Assembly: GCA_934119955.1 (NCBI GenBank)
Contig: CAKOSZ010000005.1
Coordinates: forward strand, 57,175 to 121,174
Length of the DNA: 64,000 nt
Origin: an uncultured Bacilli bacterium
GTDB taxonomy: Bacteria; Bacillota_I; Bacilli_A; RF39; UBA660
Reading direction: 5' to 3'
Shown here piece by piece: positions 35,021 through 43,126 of the stretch. Both the position numbers and the translations under genes were made by a program. The notes beneath the pieces are model-generated. The model was given only the letters and a program-made list of their open reading frames with translations, searched no databases and was not told the origin of the DNA. How positions within the stretch are numbered: position 1 is the stretch's first letter; every line of letters starts with the position of its first letter.

Positions 35021-35615
35021 TTCTTATTTAGATGAATTAATTAAAAATCCAATCTGTGAACTTAATTATAATAGGGACTATGAATTATTAATAGCAGTTA
35101 TGTTATCTGCTAATACAACAGATAAAGGAGTTAACAAAGTAACAAGTGTTTTATTTAAAAAATACAAAAATTTAGAAGATTTAAATAATAGTAACATAGA
35201 AGATATTAAAAGTATTATTAAACCAATTGGTTCTTATAATAAAAAAAGTGAATACATAAAAGAAATTGCAAATATTTTAATAAATAATTATAATTCTAAA
35301 ATTCCAAATACTATTGAAGAATTAGTAAAACTACCAGGAATAGGTAGAAAATGTGCCAGTGTAATACTTGCTGAGATATATGATATACCTGCATTTGCAG
35401 TTGATACCCATGTTATTAGAATTAGTAATCGATTAGGACTTGTTAATACCAAAGATCCAGTTAAAATAGAAAAAGAATTAAAAAAAGTATTTGATAAAAA
35501 TACTTGGAATAAAAGACATAAACAATTAGTTTTATTTGGTAGATACTATTGCAAAGCCAAGAAACCAGATTGTAAAAATTGTAAATTACAAAATATTTGT
35601 CTTAAAAAAGATTGA
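34992..35615 (+). CDS. nth: Endonuclease III (DNA glycosylase/AP lyase)
   Basis: A 207-residue base-excision repair enzyme that removes oxidised pyrimidines. The helix-hairpin-helix LPGIGRKCASVIL places the catalytic Lys at residue 120, and the catalytic Asp is residue 138 in AVDTHVIR. The C-terminus holds the [4Fe-4S] pattern C-x6-C-x2-C-x5-C (CKAKKPDCKNCKLQNIC). The start ATGATG lies within the 3-prime end of dnaD. The stop is TGA, which supports the standard genetic code. Confidence 0.95.
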   Translation: MMKKNILQISSYLDELIKNPICELNYNRDYELLIAVMLSANTTDKGVNKVTSVLFKKYKNLEDLNNSNIEDIKSIIKPIGSYNKKSEYIKEIANILINNYNSKIPNTIEELVKLPGIGRKCASVILAEIYDIPAFAVDTHVIRISNRLGLVNTKDPVKIEKELKKVFDKNTWNKRHKQLVLFGRYYCKAKKPDCKNCKLQNICLKKD

Positions 35616-35633
35616 AAAATTCAATCTTTTTTG
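35606..35633 (+). terminator. Terminator after nth
   Basis: AAAAGATTGAA and TTCAATCTTTT form an 11-bp stem with a three-base loop, followed by T. It overlaps the nth stop. Confidence 0.85.
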
Positions 35634-35658
35634 TTATCATTATAATAGAGGTTAGAAT

Positions 35659-37674
35659 ATGAATGATTATGACTTTATTCCTAAAAAATTAAAAAAGAAA
35701 AATAAAAATATAATTACTCTTGGTATAGTATCTTTAATAATAATATTATTAGGTTCAACATATGCTTTTTTCACATATTCTAAAAGTGTTCAAGCATTTA
35801 CTTTAACAAGTGATATTATAAAAGCAGAATTTATAAGTGGAACTAATTCTATTAATATTACAAATGCTTACCCCATAAGTGATGAATTTGCCTTAGCAAA
35901 CTTAGATAAATTATCATATATAGATTTTACAGTTTTAAGTACTATAAATGATTCAAATAAAGCGATTTCATATGAATTATATTTAACAGGTGATACTACT
36001 AATACCTTAGATAGTAATTATATTAAAGTTTTTTTAACAGATGAAAACAATAATAAAATAACTAATCCTAAAATATATAATAGTTTAGAAAATACTACTT
36101 ATCAAGCAGATAAACAAACAGGTAAAGTTATATATATTGGTAATAATCCAGGAGTAAAAACTAATAAATTTAGACTTTATGCTTGGATTGATAAAGATTA
36201 TGAACAAAACACAATTTCTCAAACATTTAAGTTTAATGTTAATATCTATGCTTATAATGATACTAACAAAGAATTATCTCATATATTTATAAACGATTTA
36301 AAAGAAAAACAAACAGATACATGTAAAACTTATTTAGAAGAAGATGGAATTACTTATGTATCAGGAACCAAAGATTGTATTAACTTTAATTATGTTTGGT
36401 ATTCAGGAAAACTTTGGCGAATAACAGCCATTAACCCAGATGGAACCATGAAAATGATAACTGATGATCCAATTACAACTATTTCGTATGGAGAAGATGC
36501 AAATTTCTATGATATTTCAAAAAAAGATGATACATCTTATACTGGTTCCTACATGTATCAATGGTTAAATGAAGATTTTTTAGATACGTTATATAATTAT
36601 AAAAACATAATAATTGAAGATAGTACATGGAATATAACTAATTCTAATGCAAGTAGTAATGATGACATTAGTACTAAATTACCCGAAACAACTTTAATAA
36701 ATAATTCTATAATAAATAAAACTACCCCGATAGGGTTACTAAATAATTATGAATATTATCTAAGTTATAAAAATTCTACAAGTGATTACACGAAAGGATA
36801 TTTAAATATTAATTATTATTGGTGGTTATTAAATCCATATGGCTCTTCTTATGTTTGGTCTGTTAATAATAATGGTAAAAGTCATCGTGGTTATCATAAT
36901 ACTTCTTCTCTTATCACAGGTGTTCGTCCAGTTGTAATCTTAAAATCTAATATAAAATTTTCAGGTGGATCAGGCACAAAGGATGATCCATATACAATAT
37001 CAGGAGATAAAGAACAGCCAACTATAAATACTGCATTATTGAATACTAGAACAATAGGAGAGTATGTAATATTTGATGAAGATGGAAATATTTCAACTAA
37101 GGAAATTTATAGGATAGTTGATATTGAAGGCGGAAAAGTTAAATTAAATAAAGATGATTATGTAAAGAGTGGAACTACAACTTTAACTAAAAAATTTAGT
37201 ACAAGTACAACATACGGAAATGGTACAAGTGATGATTACTGGGATTATTATTTGAATAATACATGGTATAATAGTTTGGCATCAAAAGATATGTTAGAAG
37301 AAGGAACGTATTATATAAATACAGTAACTGATGGTTCTTATAAAAATTCTTTATGCAATGCAAGTAATACAACAGAAACTACCAAAGGTTGCACCAAGAC
37401 AACAAACATATGGAATGGTTATGTAGGTTTGCCAAGATATGGAGATATGTTTGCGAGTCAACACGAAAATGATTATAATAGTAAAATTTATATATGGTTA
37501 ATAACACCATATAGTTCTTCTAGTGTTTGGACTGTCAACTACAATGGTTTTGGTAAATCCGTTGATTTTTCCGTCGCCTATTGGGTTCGTCCATCAATTT
37601 ATTTAAAATCAAATGTTGTAATAACAGGTGGATCTGGTACTAAAACTGATCCGTTCACAATTGCTTTAAAATAA
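35659..37674 (+). CDS. Large secreted surface protein with two DUF6273-like modules
   Basis: 671 residues. The N-terminus has a short basic region, then one hydrophobic signal/anchor segment (NIITLGIVSLIIILLGSTYAF, about 20-40). The GSTYAFFTYSKS edge resembles TasA/CalY-type secreted proteins. A beta-rich domain reaches about 210. Two related modules follow, each with a YSGKLWRI or IYRIVD start, a central aromatic segment (YYWWLLNPYG... in one, YIWLITPYS... in the other), GVRPVVILKSN or WVRPSIYLKSN, then GGSGTKxDPxTI. These match the DUF6273 pattern of gut Firmicutes. The ligand is unknown. A TATAAT lies at 35641. Confidence 0.7.
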   Translation: MNDYDFIPKKLKKKNKNIITLGIVSLIIILLGSTYAFFTYSKSVQAFTLTSDIIKAEFISGTNSINITNAYPISDEFALANLDKLSYIDFTVLSTINDSNKAISYELYLTGDTTNTLDSNYIKVFLTDENNNKITNPKIYNSLENTTYQADKQTGKVIYIGNNPGVKTNKFRLYAWIDKDYEQNTISQTFKFNVNIYAYNDTNKELSHIFINDLKEKQTDTCKTYLEEDGITYVSGTKDCINFNYVWYSGKLWRITAINPDGTMKMITDDPITTISYGEDANFYDISKKDDTSYTGSYMYQWLNEDFLDTLYNYKNIIIEDSTWNITNSNASSNDDISTKLPETTLINNSIINKTTPIGLLNNYEYYLSYKNSTSDYTKGYLNINYYWWLLNPYGSSYVWSVNNNGKSHRGYHNTSSLITGVRPVVILKSNIKFSGGSGTKDDPYTISGDKEQPTINTALLNTRTIGEYVIFDEDGNISTKEIYRIVDIEGGKVKLNKDDYVKSGTTTLTKKFSTSTTYGNGTSDDYWDYYLNNTWYNSLASKDMLEEGTYYINTVTDGSYKNSLCNASNTTETTKGCTKTTNIWNGYVGLPRYGDMFASQHENDYNSKIYIWLITPYSSSSVWTVNYNGFGKSVDFSVAYWVRPSIYLKSNVVITGGSGTKTDPFTIALK

Positions 37675-37684
37675 CAAAAAATAC

Positions 37685-37713
37685 TTGTAATTTGTTTTTA
37701 AATTTGTTAAAAT
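37685..37713 (+). promoter_or_regulatory. Promoter of the proS T-box transcript
   Basis: TTGTAA (37685-37690), 17-base spacer, TAAAAT (37708-37713). Confidence 0.7.
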
Positions 37714-37719
37714 ATGCTT

Positions 37720-37899
37720 GTAAAAACCTTTGATAAAGGAATATGATGAATGATTTATTTAAAGAGAGCTTTGTTTGGTGTAAAAAAGTAATAATAGTTT
37801 ATTGTTCCTACCTTTTAGGTGTATTTCCGTGTTTGAGCGTTAATCAATTGAGTTAAATTAAGAATGGTACCGTCATATGACTTCTTTCCATTCTTTTTT
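37720..37899 (+). promoter_or_regulatory. T-box riboswitch (tRNA-Pro sensing) before proS
   Basis: The leader shows the T-box layout. AGAGAGC (37769 region) and TTTGGTG belong to stem I. A loop TGTTCCTACC offers CCT (37807-37809) as the proline specifier. TGTTTGAGCG follows stem I. The T-box itself is AATGGTACCGTC (37863-37874), containing TGGTACC. The competing terminator pairs AAGAATGG (37860-37867) with CCATTCTT (37888-37895) and ends in T. Uncharged tRNA-Pro would pair with specifier and T-box and allow read-through into proS. The specifier choice is by eye and less certain than the class. Confidence 0.88.
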
Positions 37900-37928
37900 A
37901 TTTTTAATTATTATTTTAAGGAGGATTT

Positions 37929-39353
37929 ATGAAAAATGATAAGATAACTAGTCGTGATGTTGATTTTGCTAAATGGTATACTGATGTCGTATTTGCAGCC
38001 CATTTAGCAAGTTATACTGGTGTTAAAGGATGTATTGCTATTGAACCTAATGGGTATGCTATTTGGGAACGTATGCAAGAAATTCTTGATAAAAAGTTTA
38101 AAGAACTTGGTCATGTAAATTGCCAAATGCCAGTTTTAATACCTGAAAGTTTACTTAAAAAAGAGGGAGAATTAGTAGAAGGTTTTGCTCCTGAAGTTGC
38201 TTGGGTTACAATGGGAGGATCCAAAGAATTAGAGGAAAGACTTTGTATTCGTCCTACTAGTGAAACTATGTTCAGTGATTACTATGCTAGTCATGTAAAG
38301 TCTTATAAAGATTTACCAATGCTTTATAATCAATGGTGTAATGTACTTCGTTGGGAAAAAGAAACAAGACCATTTTTAAGAAGTCGTGAATTTTTATGGC
38401 AAGAAGGTCATACTATTCATGAAACTAGTGAAGAAGCTGAAAAGGAAACAAGACAAATGATGAAAGTTTACAAATGGTTTCATCATGAAATCCTTGCAAT
38501 TCCAAGTATTACTGGACTTAAAACTGAAAAAGAAAAATTTGCTGGGGCTGAATATACTTTAACAAATGAAGCCTTAATGTATAATGGGGTTAGTTTACAA
38601 TGTGGTACTAGTCATTATTTTGGTCAAAAATTTTCTAAGGCTTATGATATAAAATTTAGAAATCGTCAAAATGAACTTGAATATGTATATCAAACATCTT
38701 GGGGAACAACAACAAGAATGATAGGTGGATTGATAATGGTTCATAGTGATGATAAAGGTTTAGTATTACCACCTAGAATTGCTCCAAAACAAGTTGCTAT
38801 TATTCCTATTTTCAAAACTGAAAAAGTTCTTGCTAAATGCGAAGAAATAAAAGAAGAATTAGAAAAAAACTCTATTTCTTGTTATATAGATCTAACTGAT
38901 AAATCAGCTGGATTTAAATTTGCTGAGGCTGAGGTTAATGGAATACCTGTTAGAATTGAAGTAGGTGAAAGAGATTTAGATAATAATAAAATTACTTTTG
39001 TTCGTCGTGATACATCAATTAAATATACAGAATCTCTTGACATAGATATTTCATCTTATGTTAAAGATTTATTAGAAACTATTCAACATGATATGTATGA
39101 AAGAGCTTTAAAAAGAAGAGATGAATTAACCTTTACTGCTAATAATTTAGAAGATGTAGAAAATATAATGAATAAACAACCTGGTTTTATTAAGGCTGAT
39201 TGGTGTGGTAGTTTAGAATGTGAAATGAAAATGAAAGAAATTAAAGGAACTAAATCTCGTTGTATAGTAGAAAATGCTAAACCATTAACTGGTAAGTGTG
39301 TTGTATGTGGTAATGATGCTAAACACTTAGTTATTTGGGGGCAACAATATTAA
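37929..39353 (+). CDS. proS: Prolyl-tRNA synthetase, archaeal/eukaryotic-like type
   Basis: A 474-residue class II synthetase of the short form without the bacterial editing insert. Features: FAKWYTDVVFAAHLASY at the N-terminus, RPTSETMFSDYYASH, motif 2 RWEKETRPFLRSREFLWQEGHT, and TSWGTTTRMIGGLIMVHSDDKG (motif 3 region). The C-terminal zinc-type domain has cysteines in WCGSLECE, SRCIV and KCVVCG, and ends in Tyr, as in ProS type 3. AAGGAGG precedes the ATG. Expression is under the T-box upstream. Confidence 0.96.
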   Translation: MKNDKITSRDVDFAKWYTDVVFAAHLASYTGVKGCIAIEPNGYAIWERMQEILDKKFKELGHVNCQMPVLIPESLLKKEGELVEGFAPEVAWVTMGGSKELEERLCIRPTSETMFSDYYASHVKSYKDLPMLYNQWCNVLRWEKETRPFLRSREFLWQEGHTIHETSEEAEKETRQMMKVYKWFHHEILAIPSITGLKTEKEKFAGAEYTLTNEALMYNGVSLQCGTSHYFGQKFSKAYDIKFRNRQNELEYVYQTSWGTTTRMIGGLIMVHSDDKGLVLPPRIAPKQVAIIPIFKTEKVLAKCEEIKEELEKNSISCYIDLTDKSAGFKFAEAEVNGIPVRIEVGERDLDNNKITFVRRDTSIKYTESLDIDISSYVKDLLETIQHDMYERALKRRDELTFTANNLEDVENIMNKQPGFIKADWCGSLECEMKMKEIKGTKSRCIVENAKPLTGKCVVCGNDAKHLVIWGQQY

Positions 39354-39354
39354 T

Positions 39355-40272
39355 ATGATATTTGTAACTAGTAATAAATTAAAATATGAATCATGTAAAA
39401 AAATAATACCTTCTATTAAAAGAAAAGAATTAGATTTAGTTGAAATACAATCGTCTTCCCCAGTTGAAGTTGCTCTTAGTAAAGCAAAGACTGCTTTTTC
39501 ATATTTTAATGAGCCTTTAATAATAAATGATTGTTCCTTTTGTATTCCATCCCTTAATAACTTTCCCGGAGTATATGCCTCATACGTAGAAAGTACTCTT
39601 GGTTATGATAATTTATTTAATTTAATGAAAACTAAAACTGATAAATCTTGCTATTACCTTGATGTTTTAGTTTATATAGATTCTTATACTTATAAAGTTT
39701 TTACTTCCAAAACCTTGGGTCATATTGCAACTGATTATGTTGAAGGAGATTATTTTCCATATGATAAATTATTTATAAAAGAAGGTGAAACTAAACCTAT
39801 TTGTTTTACTAAAAATAATATGTATGAAAATGCTTGTTATCTTGAACTTAAAAAATATTTAGAAAAAAGAAAAGTTAGTCGTGGAATTACTTTCTTTGAT
39901 GATAAAGTTTTACTTTTATATAGAAGAAGAAAAGAAAATGGTAAATATTTAGAATACTATGCAATACCAGGTGGTGGCATAGAAAATGAAACTTATGAAA
40001 GTGCTTGTATAAGAGAACTTAAAGAAGAAACTTCAATTGATGTTAAGATAATTAAGTATTTAGGTTGTGAAGAATATGCAACTGGAATATGTTATTATTA
40101 CTTAACTAAATATTTAAGTGGTGATATTAAACTTGGTGGGGAAGAATTAGAAAATAATAATCCTGATAACTATTATGAAACAAGACTTGTTTCTATAAAA
40201 GATTTAGATAATATCTTTATATATGGAATAGGTAAGGAATTAATTAAAGACACTTTTAAATCTTTAAATTAA
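39355..40272 (+). CDS. Fusion of Ham1-like NTP pyrophosphatase and Nudix hydrolase
   Basis: 305 residues with two house-cleaning domains. Residues 1-180 follow the RdgB/Ham1 plan: MIFVTSNKLKYESCKK at the start (the SNxxK motif), LIINDCSFCIPSLNNFPGVYASY (the D-x-S...PG motif), and the FPYDKLF segment. Residues about 185-305 are a Nudix domain with the box GGGIENETYESACIRELKEETSI split as GGGIENE-TYESACI-RELKEET. The proteins would clear non-canonical or oxidised nucleotides. Only one base separates it from proS, so it shares the T-box transcript. The usual Ham1 enzyme is a separate gene. Confidence 0.85.
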   Translation: MIFVTSNKLKYESCKKIIPSIKRKELDLVEIQSSSPVEVALSKAKTAFSYFNEPLIINDCSFCIPSLNNFPGVYASYVESTLGYDNLFNLMKTKTDKSCYYLDVLVYIDSYTYKVFTSKTLGHIATDYVEGDYFPYDKLFIKEGETKPICFTKNNMYENACYLELKKYLEKRKVSRGITFFDDKVLLLYRRRKENGKYLEYYAIPGGGIENETYESACIRELKEETSIDVKIIKYLGCEEYATGICYYYLTKYLSGDIKLGGEELENNNPDNYYETRLVSIKDLDNIFIYGIGKELIKDTFKSLN

Positions 40273-40325
40273 TTCTTTTTAGTATCTAAATAAAATATTT
40301 TTCATATAATTTATTAGGTGGTTTT

Positions 40326-40700
40326 ATGTCTAAGGTAGAATTTAAGGAATTTGTTAGTAAAAATCCTCATTTAATAGATGTTGTTACAAGTGGTAAAACA
40401 TCATGGCAAAAGTTATATGAAATATTTGATTTATACGGGGAATCTAGTAATGTCTGGGATAATTACAAAGAAAATAAAACTAGTAATAATACTACTAATC
40501 AAACTACTAGTACTAATTCTTCTCCTAATAACTTTAAAGACTTACTTAATATGGTAAAAGGAATAGATTTAGAAAATGTTAGAAAAGGTCTTAATAGTTT
40601 AGATAAAGCAATCGATGCTTTTAAAGATTTAGTTCCATCTAAAAGTGTAGCCAAAGATTTATATGAAGCCCGTCCAACTTATAAGTATTTTGAGGATTAA
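40326..40700 (+). CDS. ylbD: YlbD-like putative spore coat protein
   Basis: A 124-residue protein. The first 45 residues (FKEFVSKNPHLIDVVTSGKTSWQKLYE and DLYGESSNVWDNYK) follow the YlbD pattern EFKxFVxxHPxLIxxVxxGxxTWQxLYE. A Ser/Thr/Asn linker and a helical C-terminus follow. YlbD is annotated as a putative coat protein in Bacillus. AGGTGG precedes the ATG and a TATAAT lies at 40305-40310. It begins the ylbD-ylbE-ylbF-rsmD cluster, which has the Bacillus gene order. Confidence 0.82.
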   Translation: MSKVEFKEFVSKNPHLIDVVTSGKTSWQKLYEIFDLYGESSNVWDNYKENKTSNNTTNQTTSTNSSPNNFKDLLNMVKGIDLENVRKGLNSLDKAIDAFKDLVPSKSVAKDLYEARPTYKYFED

Positions 40701-40701
40701 T

Positions 40702-40923
40702 ATGAGTATAGAATGTCAAATGTATTTAAACAAAAATCAAAATTTAAAAAGATTTTTACATGAAAACCCAAGATATTATAAGGTTTTAAATCGTGATCCT
40801 TCTTTTATTTATGAACTTGATAAAATAATGCGAGAAAAATATAAATTAACTTTACCAGATAGAATGGATAAATTTAAAAATAAATTAGATATGTTTTCAA
40901 CTTTTATTGATATTTTTAATTAA
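40702..40923 (+). CDS. ylbE: YlbE-like protein
   Basis: A 73-residue protein. The pattern KRFLHENPRYYKVLNRDPS and the ending LPDRMDKFKNKLDMFSTFI match YlbE (FIREQPYWYRKLTRNP..., IPDRVEKFSNQ). Start chosen at 40702, one base after the ylbD stop, with TGAGGAT before it; an in-frame ATG at 40663 lies within ylbD. The function is unknown; it always travels with ylbD and ylbF. Confidence 0.85.
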   Translation: MSIECQMYLNKNQNLKRFLHENPRYYKVLNRDPSFIYELDKIMREKYKLTLPDRMDKFKNKLDMFSTFIDIFN

Positions 40924-40925
40924 TT

Positions 40926-40934
40926 TGGTATAAT
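40926..40934 (+). promoter_or_regulatory. Extended -10 promoter immediately before ylbF
   Basis: TGGTATAAT at 40926-40934. Transcription would begin at about 40941, at or next to the GTG/ATG codons of ylbF, leaving almost no leader. Confidence 0.5.
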
Positions 40935-40949
40935 TAAATTGTGATGTTT

Positions 40950-41234
40950 ATGGAATATAACGATTTAATTAATACCTTTTTTAATGAACTTGATAAGTGT
41001 TTACTTATTAAAGAAATAAAAGAATTAAAAACTAAGTTACTAAGTAATCAAGAATTACTTAAAAATATTGATACTTATCATTTAAATAAAACTGTTTTAA
41101 ATAAAAAGAAATTATATGAATATCCTGATTATGTTAGATATTTAAATCTTGAAACTGAGGTTAATATTTTAATTAATAACATTAAAAGAAAAATGAATTT
41201 TACTAGTAGGAAGTGTAGTCATGAAAGTAATTAG
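40950..41234 (+). CDS. ylbF: YlbF/YmcA-family helical regulator protein
   Basis: A 94-residue helical protein: CLLIKEIKELKTKLLSNQELL, ending with the helix pair YVRYLNLETEVNILINNIKRKM. It matches the YlbF/YmcA (DUF964) family by length, helical pattern and position. In B. subtilis YlbF, YmcA and YaaT form a complex that aids RNase Y and development (competence, sporulation, biofilm). RNase Y is encoded at 12557. Possible starts are GTG 40941, ATG 40944 and ATG 40950; the last has GTGATG just upstream. The stop overlaps rsmD by 14 bases. Confidence 0.75.
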   Translation: MEYNDLINTFFNELDKCLLIKEIKELKTKLLSNQELLKNIDTYHLNKTVLNKKKLYEYPDYVRYLNLETEVNILINNIKRKMNFTSRKCSHESN

Positions 41235-41760
41235 TGGTTTTTTAAAAGGAAGAAATATAACAGGATTTAATATAGATGGAACTCGTCCTACAATGGATAG
41301 AGTTAAAGAAAGTGTATTTGCAAGTATTCAAGATTATTTAAAAGGAAGTATTGTTTTAGATTTATTTGCTGGATCTGGTAATCTTGGTATAGAATGTATT
41401 TCAAATTATGCTAAATTTGTTTATTTTAATGATAAAAACATAGAAAGTGTTAAAGTAATAAAGAAAAATTTAAGTAATTTTAATATTTTAAATGCTAAGG
41501 TTTTAAATCTTGATTATTTAAAATGTTTAAATACGCTTAATGAGAAGTTTGATTTAATATTTTTAGATCCTCCTTATAAAATGAATGTTATTTCTAATAT
41601 CTTAGATATTATTATTAAAAAAGATTTATTAACTAAAAATGGTTTAGTAATTTGTGAAAGTGAAAGTGAGATTACTTATAATAATTATGAATTATATAAA
41701 TTTAAAAAATATGGTTCTAAAAAAGTATATATATTGAGGAGAAATTATGAAGATAAATAA
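41221..41760 (+). CDS. rsmD: 16S rRNA (guanine966-N2)-methyltransferase RsmD
   Basis: A 179-residue methyltransferase. VISGFLKGRNI at the start and TRPTMDRVKESVFASI are typical. The SAM-binding motif is VLDLFAGSGNLGIE; the catalytic motif is FLDPPYK. It methylates G966 of 16S rRNA. The start lies within ylbF after AGGAAG. The next small ORF starts within its last codons. Confidence 0.94.
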   Translation: MKVISGFLKGRNITGFNIDGTRPTMDRVKESVFASIQDYLKGSIVLDLFAGSGNLGIECISNYAKFVYFNDKNIESVKVIKKNLSNFNILNAKVLNLDYLKCLNTLNEKFDLIFLDPPYKMNVISNILDIIIKKDLLTKNGLVICESESEITYNNYELYKFKKYGSKKVYILRRNYEDK

Positions 41761-41911
41761 AAAAGGGTTTGCAATTTCAACTATTTTATATGGTTTAATA
41801 TTTTTGAGTGTTGCAATTTTTTATATGATTATTAGAATAGTTGATGCTGAAACTACGGCAAATGATAATTTTGTTGATGAGGTTAGAACAGAGCTTAACG
41901 AAAAAGAGTAA
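41747..41911 (+). CDS. Small single-helix protein with prepilin-like N-terminus
   Basis: A 54-residue peptide too short for the usual cutoffs. It starts MKINKKGFAISTILYG and continues with one hydrophobic segment (LIFLSVAIFYMIIRIV), then an acidic, soluble tail (DAETTANDNFVDEVRTELNEKE). A basic stretch ending in Lys-Gly-Phe before the hydrophobic core is the pattern of type IV prepilin signals, but the glutamate at position 5 of the mature form is Thr/Ile here. GAGGAGAAATT precedes the ATG, a strong ribosome-binding site. It overlaps rsmD by 14 bases. Confidence 0.65.
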   Translation: MKINKKGFAISTILYGLIFLSVAIFYMIIRIVDAETTANDNFVDEVRTELNEKE

Positions 41912-41984
41912 ATATTTGTCAAATAAACTTAATTAAATATAAATAGTTTTAAATTTGTGATATTATTATAATAGAGGTGAGTTA

Positions 41985-43031
41985 ATGTTTAACTTAGTTG
42001 AAGCAAAACAATTTTATAATGAAAATTTTGAAAAAATTAGTAAGGCTAATACTTGTGTTTTAACAGGAAATAGAAATCTATTAGATTCTGGATTAGAAAG
42101 TGTTTTAGAACATATTAATAATTTAAAAAGTAGTATAGATGATAAATGGGATGATTGTTTATCTACTAATTTTAAATCAGGTCTTGAAATACTTGAAAAT
42201 AATTTAAAAGAAATTAAAACAAGTGTTGAAGGAGAGTTTTTAGAAGCAGATAATTTATATAAAGATTCTTATACTTTATTAGTAAGTTTAAATGGAGCAA
42301 TTGATAATGCAACTAATTTAGAAAGAAATGAACCTGATCCGTATGAAGATAAGTATCGAGTAACTAAGGTAATTGATGGTTATACTAAAATAGTAACATC
42401 TAGTTCTTATTATTCAGATCATGAAAAGTGGGTAGGGGAATATAATGCTGTTAAAAATACTTGTTTAGATTTAATAGATAAGATTACTACAAATATTAAT
42501 AGGTTAAATGAAATAAATGGAATTAATTTTCAAAGTGATACTACAAATATTCAAGTTAGTGTTACTAATTTAGGAACTGCTAATTTAGATTATAGTAGTA
42601 CACCTGTAAGTGGTTTTACAGAAAGTTCAGGATTAAGTTTTGAGGTTACAACAGGTAATCAAACTTATAATTTAAATGATGAAGATAAAAGACTTTTATA
42701 TGCAGTTGTTGCAAGTGAAGCTGCTCATAATAAAGATGATGCTTTGGGAGTTACCTCAGTTATTTTAAATAGATGTGAAGCCAGTGGTTTTGGAGGAAAT
42801 AATCCAATTACAATTATAAAGGCTAAAAAACAATTTGAAGGTTATTTTGGGGGAAGTTATAAAAAATATTATAATAATTTATCCTTAGTTCCTGAGGAAG
42901 TAATTCAAGCAGTTGATGATTGCTTAAATGGTACAAGAAATACAAATGCCTTATTTTTTAGATCAAATAATTCATATACTTATAGCAATAATTTAATTAC
43001 TTCTAATGGTAATAGATATGGTAAGTGTTAA
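41985..43031 (+). CDS. SleB-type cell-wall hydrolase with WXG/LXG-like N-terminal domain
   Basis: 348 residues. There is no signal peptide. Residues 1-115 form two long helices, with W55 in SSIDDKWDDCLST between them, like the WXG100/LXG domains that target proteins to type VII secretion. The middle (120-225) is charged, then Ser/Thr rich. Residues 225-345 are a Hydrolase_2 (SleB/CwlJ) domain: LLYAVVASEAAHNKDDALG with the catalytic Glu245, GVTSVILNRC, KKQFEGY and a Gly/Asn-rich end. It would cut peptidoglycan. AGAGGTGAG precedes the ATG; TATAAT lies at 41967-41972. Confidence 0.72.
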   Translation: MFNLVEAKQFYNENFEKISKANTCVLTGNRNLLDSGLESVLEHINNLKSSIDDKWDDCLSTNFKSGLEILENNLKEIKTSVEGEFLEADNLYKDSYTLLVSLNGAIDNATNLERNEPDPYEDKYRVTKVIDGYTKIVTSSSYYSDHEKWVGEYNAVKNTCLDLIDKITTNINRLNEINGINFQSDTTNIQVSVTNLGTANLDYSSTPVSGFTESSGLSFEVTTGNQTYNLNDEDKRLLYAVVASEAAHNKDDALGVTSVILNRCEASGFGGNNPITIIKAKKQFEGYFGGSYKKYYNNLSLVPEEVIQAVDDCLNGTRNTNALFFRSNNSYTYSNNLITSNGNRYGKC

Positions 43032-43040
43032 ATCTATTTA

Positions 43041-43068
43041 AACTTTACTTTTTAGTAGAGTTTTTTTT
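43041..43068 (+). terminator. Terminator of the cell-wall hydrolase gene
   Basis: AACTTTACT and AGTAGAGTT pair (one G-U) around TTTT, followed by T. Confidence 0.8.
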
Positions 43069-43077
43069 CTGGTTATC

Positions 43078-43106
43078 TAGACAAACATTTAAAAGTTTAT
43101 TATAAT
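43078..43106 (+). promoter_or_regulatory. Sigma-A promoter of the ruvAB operon
   Basis: TAGACA (43078-43083), 17-base spacer, TATAAT (43101-43106). Confidence 0.75.
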
Positions 43107-43126
43107 ATTTATAGATAGGTGATATT

